Positions 49,801-60,200 of a stretch of 64,000 nt of DNA are shown piece by piece. Each line of letters starts with the position of its first letter. Within the stretch, counting starts at the first letter, position 1. The DNA comes from Tubiluchus corallicola. Lineage: Eukaryota > Priapulida > Priapulimorpha > Priapulimorphida > Tubiluchidae. Where the stretch lies: NCBI GenBank assembly GCA_030141605.1, contig JAQGDQ010000134.1, positions 394,816 to 458,815 on the forward strand, given 5' to 3'. The translations under genes and the position numbers were made by a program. The notes under the pieces were generated by a model that saw nothing but the letters and a program-made list of their open reading frames with translations, had not been told where the DNA came from and ran no database searches.

Positions 49801-52206
49801 CAAACTATTCTGGTACACACCTCTGCCAGGATAAGATGCTACTTGGTGGATGTGCTCGTCGTCTTTACTACCCTTTGTTCCGTGAGTGCGACTCACAACC
49901 GACTTCTGCCTAGTCTCTTTGACAGCAACTTCTCTGCCTATGTCTTGGTGAGAAGTAGACTTGCGAACTGGAAATTTCGATGTGCTCTTGCTTGGATCTT
50001 CCTCAGACATATCTTTTTCACTTTTCTCCTTTACATGTGCTTTAGAAGCCTCTTCTTTTTCGTGCCGTTTTTTGTCTATGTGGTCACTAGTTTCTTTTCT
50101 ACTGCTACTTTCAGGTTTTTTAGTTTCTGATTTCTTGTCTCTTGAAGGCTTATCATGTTTTTTGCTCGAAGTTTTCTCGTCTACATCTTTTACATCTTTC
50201 TTAGATGCCGTTTTCAGTGCATCTTTTTTGGATTCATCGCCAGACTGCTTTTTAGAATCTTTGGTGTATTCAGCTATATTGGGTTTACTTTCGAGTCTTA
50301 CACTTTTTTTAGAAGCTGCTGATTTAGCTTTGTCTGAAGTGTGTTTCTCATCCTTATCATCTGTTGATTTATGTTTATCTGATGTGTGTTCCTTATCTTT
50401 ATCATCTGCTGATTTATGTTTCTCTGATTTGTCTTTCTTATCTTTATCATCTGCTGATTTATGTTTCTCTGATTTGTCTTTCTTATCTTTATCATCTGCT
50501 GATTTATGTTTGTCTGATTTGTCTTTCTTATCTTTATCATCTGCAGATTTATGTTTGTCTAATTTGTCTTTTTTACCTTTATCATCTGCCGATTTGTCTT
50601 TCTTGTCTTTATCATCTGCTGATTTATGTTTGTCTGATTTGTGTTTCTCATCTTTATCAAATGCTGATTTGTCTTTCTCATCTTTATTGTCTGCTGTTGT
50701 ATGTTTCTCTGATTTGTCTTTCTTATCTTCAGCATCTGCTGATTTAGGTTTCTCTGATTTGTCTTTTTCATCTTTATTGTCTGCTGATTTATGTTTCTCT
50801 GATTTGTCTTTCTTATCTTTATCATCTGCTGATTTATGTTTCTCTGATTTGTCTTTCTTATCTTTATCGTCTGCTGATTTGTGTTTCTCTGATTTGTCTT
50901 TCTTATCTTTATCATCTGTTGATTTATGTTTCTCTGATTTGTCTTTCTTATCTTCAACATCTGCTGATTTAGGTTTCTCTGATTTGTCTTTTTTATCTTT
51001 ATCATCTGCTGATTTATGTTTCTCTGATTTGTCTTTCTTATCTTTATCATCTGCTGATTTATGTTTCTCTGATTTGTCTTTCTTATCTTTATCATCTGTT
51101 GATTTATGTTTCTCTGATTTGTCTTTCTTGTCTTCAGCATCTGCTGATTTAGGTTTCTCTGATTTGTCTTTCTTATCTTTATCGTCTGCTGATTTATGTT
51201 TCTCTGATTTGTCTTTCTTATCTTTATCATCTGTTGATTTATGTTTCTCTGATTTGTCTTTCTTGTCTTCAGCATCTGCTGATTTAGGTTTCTCTGATTT
51301 GTCTTTCTCATCTTTATCGTCTGCTGATTTATGTTTCTCTGATTTGTCTTTCTTATCTTCAGCATCTGCTGATTTAGGTTTGTCTGACTTCTCCATTTTG
51401 TCCATGGCAGATTTCACCGTAGTTTTTGATTGAGAATGTTTGGCACTATCTTTTTCTTTTTTATCTCCTCCAGCAGAAGTTTTTGAGGGTGAGTGTTTAG
51501 TGCTACTTTTACTTTTCTTATCTCCTTTGCCAACTGAAGTAGTTGAAGCAGAATGTTTGGTTCTACTTTTTGATTTAGAATCTGGACTACTTTTCTTATT
51601 CACGTTGGAGTGCTTTGATGAAGATTTCTTATCGCTCTTACGAGAATCCCTTTTGCCTGTTGAAGTTTTTGAGGCAGAATGCTTGACATGACTTTTTGAT
51701 GTAGAAGAGTGCTTTGATGAAGATTTCTTGGGACTCTTATGAGAATCCCCTTTGCCTGTTGAAGTTTTTGAGGCAGAATGCTTGATGTTACTTTTCGATT
51801 TAGAAGCCAGATTATCTTTTTTACTTACACTAGAGTGCTTTGACGAAGATTTTTTGGCACTTTTATGAGAATCTCCTTTGCCTGTTGAAGTTTTTGAGGC
51901 AGAATGCTTGACGTGACTTTTTGATTTAGAAGCCGGATTATCTTTTTTACTTACACTAGAGTGCTTTGACGAAGATTTTTTGGCACTTTTATGAGAATCC
52001 CCTTTGCCTGTTGAAGCTTTTGAGGCAGAATGCTTGACGTGACTTTTTGATTTAGAAGCCGGATTATCTTTTTTACTTACACTAGAGTGCTTTGACGAAG
52101 ATTTTTTGGCACTTTTATCACCTTTTGATTTAGATTTAGCAGAAGATGGCCGTGAGCTGCTCTTCTTATCTCTATCTTTCTTACTGTCTTTACTTTTAGA
52201 AGGCAT
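46846..52206 (-). CDS. Lys/Ser/Asp-rich repeat protein with C-terminal rhodanese-like domain, 4 exons
   Basis: Exons: 49821-52206 (ATG at 52206), 49445-49564, 48119-48278, 46846-46912. All junctions are GT/AG and in phase (1, 1, 2), giving 910 residues. Residues 1-210 are Ser/Lys-rich with five units of about 41 residues (KKSSSKHSSVSKKDNPASKS...). Residues about 280-640 are mainly 15-residue units such as KDKSEKHKSADDKDK and KDKSEKPKSADAEDK. Residues 640-790 are charged and less regular. Residues 797-905 form a TSTD1-like rhodanese fold: YYLIDLRSQDE (Asp815, Arg817), ESALNIP, DLSPETF, IVFSSTFDKR, and a final QYPGGYDLW. The catalytic Cys position is Ser869, and the loop reads STFDKR instead of CxxGxR. 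Sulfurtransferase activity is therefore unlikely. The repeat part should be disordered and highly charged; its function is unknown. A possible 5' UTR acceptor is at 52230-52231. Confidence 0.85.
47488..47948 (-). mobile_element. pogo-like deletion derivative
   Basis: Ends are CCGTATTTTCCCATGTATAA at 47488 and the complement of CTGTATTTTCCCGTGTATAA at 47948, flanked by TA on both sides (47486-47487, 47949-47950). Inside, a minus-strand frame ending at 47568 reads VDIFDESDEEFNDFYDE, the acidic tail typical of pogo/Tigger transposases. The rest of the transposase is missing. It lies in the last intron of the repeat-rhodanese gene. Confidence 0.8.
50340..51390 (-). repeat. 45-bp coding minisatellite in exon 1
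   Basis: More than 20 units of 45 bp encode the 15-residue KDKSEKHKSADDKDK-type repeat. Units fall into two main types (HKSADD and PKSADAE) arranged in higher-order sets. Because no unit has a stop in the other frames, long antisense and alternative frames (for example plus-strand 49961-51433) are open here but are not genes. Confidence 0.93.
51480..52130 (-). repeat. About 123-bp coding repeats at the N-terminal end
   Basis: Five tandem units, four near-complete, encode KKSSSKHSS...KHSASKTSTGKGDSH-type segments. The two copies nearest the start are nearly identical. One unit is shortened (about 51690-51750). Confidence 0.85.
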
Positions 52207-54039
52207 GCTCTGTCACTAAGATGCTTGTCCTGAAAAGGCAGTGACAAATGACCAAACAAAAAGTTTAAAATTAGCGTAAGGGAATTTTTAGAGAATCAGA
52301 GTATACTAATTTGTTACCCTAGTGATACTACATTTCATTAGCGTGACTCAAAGTCAGGTGGAAAAAGCTACAGTAAATTGATTTAACTCTTTTTGCCAAA
52401 ATTCCAAGTGCAGCTTTCATGGCATCACTCATGAATCTACTGATCAGGTTCAGTGTTCTTTAACTACAGCCACTAAGCACACACTGTGGTCACGTAACCA
52501 TCCCCGTCACACCAGTGTTACTGATAATTGTACATTTAGTAAACAAAACAATGCGTATTTTTCCAGCAATATATGGCTGTGTGTCACTTATACTTATATA
52601 TTAGTTATTACCCCAGTTTAACAAATGTCGAAAAAAATAAGTATTCCTAATTTTGGCATGTCCACACCAGGCCAGCCAACAGCCCGAGTTTGAATGCAAA
52701 GACGTGTATAAGCCTAATTCAGAATAATAATGCAAGAAACTTGTTACAAATTTGGGCTAATTCATGAGACAAAATTGCGAATGTACTGGCTAAATTCCCG
52801 ACTACTGAACTAGCAACTAAGATATAGTAACAGCCCTCTCTTGTTACGTAATTAATGTCCGCTTTCGTAGTCTTTCTAGTAGACCTAATTTTGTTTTTAC
52901 TGCAGTAGCAAGCCAGATATTTAGTAGTTCTTTATTTTGTTATGGTGTTAAGTGAATCTAGTAAAAAATCGTTTTAATTTTACGCCAACATTTTCATCTG
53001 AATTATTTTGGCATTATTGGTAGTTTAGTCGCATTGTTTTGTAAAATAGAGCAGCAAGATAATGTAGAAACACATTGCTTTAAATATTCATTTGCACTAC
53101 GTTCAGTCATCCAATGATGTATTTACCTACATATTGTACAAAACTCGGACATAGTGAACTTTAGGGCAGCAGTACGAGACTTTGACCTGACATTGACCAG
53201 TAGTCGTACAAATGACCACTATTTAGTGTTAGTTACTGTTATTGGTATTTCGTTGCCAAGCATGCGCGCTGCAGTAATATTCTAGTAAAGGATACTGCAG
53301 TCTGCAGTACAAGTATCTATATTTAAATTCAAATTCCCAAATTGTGGTGTTTTCACATTCAAACTTTGCCCGCTTTTCCTTTCAATCCACATAGGAACCC
53401 ACAGAATCAACTTACAATAGTACGTACACTTCAAAATTCTTAAAGAATGTCATGACAACTCTTTGGTCTTACTCTTAGCAAATGGCGTCTGGTCAATTTA
53501 AAACGGCCCTTTATTTGCATAACGGATCTTTGTCGCGATGATAATAAAAACGACAAACTATCCGTCTTTGTACATGGCAAAATGCGGCCGAAAAATATTA
53601 AAACACGAGCAACAGTCTAAGCAGTATACTGCAAACCGAAGTAGCAGATAAAACTTAATTTCTATGACATGTTCTGAATAATACGTTGCTAAGTAACGTT
53701 ATCACGTGATGTTCATGATTTCAGGTTTTGCCATGTAAGCGCAACTGCAGAGCGCATTACTTCAACATTTTCGATTCCTTATGTCGGCTGCTGCAACTCG
53801 GCTAGGTACACAGCACGCGAATGGTAAGTAGCCACTGACCAGCAAAGGAAATAATTATACTCATTAACATCAGCAAGTATTTTTGCTCAAGTGATCCTTA
53901 TGGCTTTACACCTATCACCATCGCGTTATTAATAATTATGCACTACTGAGTTACTGCGCAATCTTTCTCTTTTTGAGTAAAGATGACCATTTTGAGTAAA
54001 TATGACTTCTTCGTCCGGACTCATCGCCACTATGATCTA

Positions 54040-54218
54040 TGTTGACATTCGATGAAACTGTTTGAATGTTTCTATTGTACCAAAGTAAGAGGTCACTTCT
54101 TCACTGAAAGAGTATTCCCTGCTGGAATGCCTTGCCAGACGATGTGATTTGTGCCCCAAATGTCAGTATTTTCAAAAGCAAATCGAGGGTTCATCGTCAA
54201 AGTCATGTGGCCAGCTGA
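54040..54218 (+). pseudogene. LINE ORF2 C-terminal remnant
   Basis: RGHFFTERVFPA is followed, after one frame change near 54120, by WNALPDDVICAPNVSIFKSK and a stop at 54216-54218. This is the standard end of CR1-type ORF2 proteins (FF..RV...WN.LP..VV.A.S...FK..L). The frameshift marks it as dead. No LINE body was recognised upstream. Confidence 0.8.
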
Positions 54219-54426
54219 GTTATTAAGTTTTGAAAGGTAAATTTTGGTGTGGTCCAGATATTAGACTACAACGGTTGAACTTGGAGTTTAGTATCTCTCA
54301 ACTGCAAAAATCAAAAGTGTGACTGTGCATCACTTACTTATCTTTCTTTCCATGGGCATTAGCCTACGACTACTTATTATGCTAGTGCCTGTAGATGCAT
54401 TTATGAGAAAAGGAAATCAAAATATA

Positions 54427-54503
54427 CACACGCTTACATGCACACGCGCATGCACGACACACACACGCACGCACGCACGCACACACACAGACACACACAC
54501 ACT
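54427..54503 (+). repeat. (CA)n-rich microsatellite
   Basis: An interrupted CA/CGCA tract with ACGC and ACAGAC variants, 64 or more bases long. Confidence 0.9.
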
Positions 54504-55585
54504 ATAGCTACCCTGCTAGAAAAGTCATGAAAAAATACGTCTATTCGTTTGAGCTAGCTGCTCAATGAAATATTAATTTTTATTGTATCAATGAAGCTTG
54601 TGTTTTATACCTAACGGACTTACAAGGGCTAGCCGTCCACAGATAAATGCGTATATTGACCTTGGCCTACAAAAAAACCTGCCTATGTTAGACATTTCAG
54701 ATCCTACACAAAACACTCACGTTGCGAGAAAACAAAAGGCAACTGAAAAAAATTATTAAATTGTCATTTTATTGATTTTATTTTCTTTATTATTATCACA
54801 TGTTTTTACATATCACAGTACAAAGCCAGTCTAAACAAAACACAAAGTAATTCGTTAGTACAACCTTACAAAATAAACCAGGCCCCATAATAATTAAGAA
54901 TATGCCATGTTTGTACAACTGCAAATAAAAGCAATGTTTAGCAACATTGCAGTAAAGTAATTTTGTGTTTTATTGCATTATCATTGTAGTATGGGTAGAG
55001 GTGCTATTATGTAGCATACTGGTGAGACTATAACAAAGCCAATGTTGGACATGGCAAGATATTTTTAATCTTAATTCTGATGTTATTCCCTACCGAAAAT
55101 TTAACAAGTTGATCACATAAAATCAGTACATTTTTTGTGGCTAAAGAGGATCTGGACAAATGCTGTATAGCTTACTGTAAATGCGGGTTTAAATGGTGCT
55201 ACCATTTTAAAGCCCAACTGAATAGATGCAAAAAGTTTGACCAAAGATATTTTAATTTATTTGACAAAGCGGATTGCTAGAACTCAATGATTTTAACGGT
55301 TTTATCATATGACAACTAGTGATTGAAGTTCTGATAAATGAATTAAGCAGTTCTGCAATGGTTAGAAAAAATTTCGAGTTACCGTGATCGCATATAGTTA
55401 ACCATACATGCTTAGCACGACAATACTAGTCTACACACTTAGCAACTCACACAAGTCTGCTATCTTTTCGTTTTTGAATATAGCAAGCATAGCAGCATTA
55501 ACTACTGCCAACTCATTGTCAAGCATTGTCAAATACTGAACTCATCTTTCACCTTGAAACTTGATACATTACTAAGGAATATATA

Positions 55586-56055
55586 CCGTATATACATGTC
55601 TACAAGTCGACCTTATGTACAAGTCGATGTGCATTTTAAGACCAAAAATTACATCATTTTATATATTACCTGGGTAAAAGTCGACCATAAAAACTAAGAT
55701 CTTCCAGAGTAAATGATGTCAACAATGGCCGAGTAATAAATCAATAGCCTACTGTGTAAGATACAGGTAATATATAAATTTTAACTTGATTTTACATACA
55801 TTAAAATAAATTACAGTAATATTTGTTAATTTTGTTAACTAATGTCAAGATGCAAACATTCTCTGATGTGAAGTATCACAGTATAAGTGTTCATTCAGTC
55901 CAGCGTATAATGAAGGATTATTTCTTTACATATTCGTATTGTAGACGACTCTTTAGCGACATCTCTCAAAAACATATCGTAAATATAAGCCAACCCCAAA
56001 AATTTCACCTTGAAATCGCCTCCCAACAATTCGACTTGTACATAAGTATATACGG
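55586..56055. mobile_element. TA-target MITE, 470 bp
   Basis: Ends are CCGTATATACATGTCTACAA at the left and the complement of CCGTATATACTTATGTACAA at the right. TA flanks both (55584-55585, 56056-56057). An AAGTCGACC motif recurs inside. The termini resemble the pogo-like element at 47.5 kb in style (CCGTAT...), suggesting Tc1/mariner/pogo relatives. No transposase fragment was recognised. Confidence 0.75.
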
Positions 56056-57215
56056 TAAGTGAATTAGGTATATCAATGTAGCAAAAGTGGGAATGTAAAG
56101 AATGTTACGAAATCTTACAATAAGAGGCAAAATTTAAGTTACAAAAACATTTGATATTTAGACGAAAAATTACAAGTTACATTCATGTATTAACGCTTAA
56201 ACATTACACTTTAATCCAGCTACGTTTTATTTTAACAGTTAATTATCATTGCATCATTTCAATTCATATACGTGTGCTTGCACAGCAAAAACGCCTGGAA
56301 GTCGGCAGTTAAGCTTTTTAGTTATTCACATATTCTGAATCTCTATTTCATGAGGATCATTTTGATATCAAGCTTATCACTCTATGTTATTGTGATAAAC
56401 TCAGATAATCCACGTTGAAGTTGAGGTGCAGGCCGCACACTGGAAAACATAACCTTGAAACAAATTGCTGTTTTAAAGTTTACAATTGCTTTGGTGCATT
56501 TCTACAAAGCACTTAAAACCATTCAAAAGGTTGGTTCCTATTGATGTTACAAGAGCTCAATGAAGTTATGTAGATGGCTCTTCCAAACGAAGATCTTGGC
56601 TTGGCAACAGAAAAATCTGCAAACAAAACAACTACTTCCGCAAGTTACTATCAGAGTTTGAAAATACCTGGTTTTGACAAATGCAATACAGTTTTTATGC
56701 AGAGAAGTGGGTAACGAGTTATAAAATCAATTTTTTTAGTATTTTCTAAACAATTCACTGACATTTATGATGCTAGAACATAAAAGTCCAATATATTCAC
56801 CATTTGTTTTTGTAAAAAGACAAAAATTGATATAGGACCCAAGTTTTAACGCATTCAATTTTGAAGCACCAAAACACAGTTTTAGCTATGCCGACTTGTG
56901 GACAGTTTTGGTTTGCAAGCACACGTTTTAAAAACCACTATTTAACTCACTTGGCTGTTTTCTTAGGGGAATATTCGCTCAATTACTAACTTAGACAAGA
57001 TGTCAACACTGAAGAAGGATTTACGATATTCATTATACAAATCAAACAAATTTAGAACTGTTCATCCTGCCTAATAATTAACCTTCCAATGCCATCATTA
57101 TTGACAGTTAATTGTTCACAGCTGTAAGAGCTACGTTGCCACAACTAGCAGTTTTTACGACACCACGCGAATCACTATAATTTTACTGTAATAAAGAAAA
57201 TTCCAAAACCGACAT

Positions 57216-60200
57216 CTAAAGTTTTGCTTTTCCAGGTGCCGGTAACACGTCCTTCAGTTTCATAGCAAGGCCCATGTTTCCTGAAAGCTTTAACTTCTTC
57301 TGGAAGAAGGCCTGAAAACAGAGAATGAGCTGAAACTAGTCCATTTTGATCACAAATGAAGTACAATAGTCATCTGTGCAAATCCAAGTTTTGCAAATAA
57401 AAATCATTCGACAGATTAGCAACAATTTTTGGTCTAAATATGTCACTGACATGTCCCTTAACATATACACGAATACGAATGACTAGTAATCACAATACGG
57501 CAATATGAAAACTGCCATTCTCAATGAAATTATGAACACAAATGTGTGAAGAAGAAAATAATATCTAGACAATCAAAAATCATAAATGCTTTTGCAAGAA
57601 TATCTTATGTTCATAATTAAGCTGTTGGTCAGGTACTAGATTATTTGAAACAGATGCAGTATTTCATCAATGTTAAGCTATTGGTTTTTTACCGTTTGAG
57701 GATTGAGCTTTCCAGATGATAGTTTCAATAAATCATCATCACTGATAGTAATCGTACAGTCAACTTTATCTGTAACACAAGTGCACGATAGTTGTAACAA
57801 GTCGGTTCATTTAATTAGAGTATCTGAGAGATCACTACAAGTCTTACCAACAATACTTTGGCTGAAAAATCCTAGAAGATTGTGAATCACTATACTGCAA
57901 TTAAGCTTAAAGGTTTGCAAGGAACATGTCTTTGAATATTCTTGCATTTTTTGCCACTTTTGATGAAGCCTCAACAAAATAGAGCATTTTTAACTATTAT
58001 CTATGTCAGGATGTCATACAAAATTTCATAGTCATAGAAATCATTTTACTATCAAACTAATTTTCCCGGGATTACTGGTACTGTCTGTATTTGCAGGATT
58101 ACACCGATCAAGGGTTGCAAGTACAATAGCTACTTCCATTTCAAAGAACAAAGATTAACTACGAGATTACCTTGGTTTGCGTTTATATTTCATTACACTG
58201 CAAAGAACATTAAATATGTTGAGGACATTTTTTTAATATCAGCACCAAGCTTGTACATTTGTTATGTGAGGTATAGATGTTTACACATTTGCATTAGAAA
58301 AAATAAGGCTGTGTGCGTAAAATATGCCATCCATCAAAACAGTAAACAGAAAACGCATTAACTAGTAACACTACATGCAAGTGAGATATCAAGTCACCTG
58401 CTGGTCCAACTTTTACGGATCCAGTTCCGTTCTTCACATCTACAACCCAAGTGCCTTCCTTTCCGCTTGGACCACCCGTGACCTTGAAAGCATAAACTCC
58501 GCCTACTTTCTTGACAATACTGGCACCATCCTGAGACAGAAGTCATAATGACTTGGGTATTAAAACAGAAAACAACACGAATTTGAATAAATTCCAGGAA
58601 TAAATTTATTAGAATAGGCTCATAATAAACCATCATTAAATTTCTTGTTAAATATTTTTGTGTTTTTGGAGTGTCATTGTTGTTCTTTCATAATTCATTA
58701 TATACTGTAATATCTACTTATTCTACTAGAACCTGCTATAGGTAAGCCTTGATGATTCTCAACAATGCGAACTGATCATATGTGACTACAGCATACGTCC
58801 ATAACATGTCAACCCAAGCAATGTTTGTGAAGTTGGTGTTGGGTTTCCATATTGCGGAAGAATTGTTAGCACACTACAAATAGTTAGACCAAGAAAATTT
58901 GGATCATAAATGACGAATCAAGTAGTCTGCAACAGAACGAAAAAGAGGCACCCATAAGATAATGACACATGATCTCCATTTCGCAGACGCAACACAAATG
59001 GAAATGAATAAATGTATAAAAATATGTAAATTTCCAGTAACCCGATCAAAGCTACTTTTGCAGTCGATTCTAAAGTTCTTTTAAGCAAATAACATCGAAG
59101 AGAATCAGTAATAATTGTGGAAATACGCAACAGACGTTTCGAATTTTGAATCTTTCAAAAATTGATCAAAGTTGTGACTTCATTAAATCTTCAAAATCTG
59201 TGTACTCTTAAACTATGTGCCTTTTGTCAGAAAACTTAAAATTGTCTCGTAGTTAAACTTGCTTTAGTTAGCTCATGTACAAACAGTTGTTGAATTCATT
59301 TCAGTAAACATTCATTTGCCTTTAAGACGACAGAATTTTTTTTAATTTTACAGTCATGAACTTTTCCATATTCGATGCAAAATACAAACAGGAGATCAAT
59401 ATAGATTAGCAATTAACACCTGGCAGTGAACAGTCCGGCTGGCATGACTACGAAATTTTAGCATCTTGATGAGACGAAATAAGAATTAAGAACTCCCATA
59501 GTAGATCATTAATAAGCATAGGACTCTTAACTTATTTTGGATGCAATCAGTAGTGTTGTAACGTAAGCCACAAATTCTAAAAGAATCAATCACTGTTTCT
59601 TTACAGAATTAAAAAAAGATTTAATGTCTAGAGGAGAATGCTTGAGAAAATACCTGTTTTAGCTTGGTCTCAATCTCTTTGAAAACACCGCTGCTCTTAA
59701 ATCCATCATTGCCACCGCCTGTAGCTGGTGCTGCCGCTGGTCGTTGTCCAGCAGGTGGCAGCACGTCATTCAGTTTCATCACTAATGCCATATTTCCGGT
59801 TAGCTTTAATTTCTTTTGAAAGAAGGCCTAAAAGTAGACAGATTATTTTGGCTTTACTGCATTTCAGAGGAACACGCAACTGCAGAAATTCAGTACAATT
59901 GCTATTATAGCTTCAGTCTTCACATTCCAGACCTACTTTAAACCATATTCATAATAAACAAGAACACATCTCAATATGTCTATTCAAACAAAATAAGAAA
60001 GACACAGAAATTAAAATAAAGTTAGAAAAACACATATTTCTGCCTTCTATTTATGTTGTTACGAAGTTAAAATTTCCAAGTCACATTTGTTATAAATTTC
60101 ACAGATTGTTTAAGGAAATTCATCAAAATTAAAAGATGCTCAAATTTCAGATATAAATAAGGCCTTTCATTGAAATGCTTTAATTGCTGCTTGAGGTACA

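Larger units (their letters stand above)
52207..57215. other. Intergenic region between the repeat-rhodanese and SCPx genes
   Basis: It begins with the promoter/5' UTR region of the minus-strand repeat-rhodanese gene. It holds a LINE ORF2 C-terminal remnant (54040-54218), a (CA)n tract (54427-54503) and a TA-target MITE (55586-56055). The part just below 57216 is probably the SCPx 3' UTR. No supported gene. Confidence 0.5.

Noticed and set aside
50559-51365. 268-codon minus-strand frame rich in KTNQRNINQQ
   Set aside because: An alternative frame of the same repeat array; it has no start context, domain or splice support.
49961-51433. 490-codon plus-strand open frame (Leu/Ser-rich)
   Set aside because: It is the antisense of the 45-bp coding repeat. 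It stays open only because the repeat unit lacks stops, and splice evidence supports the minus-strand gene.
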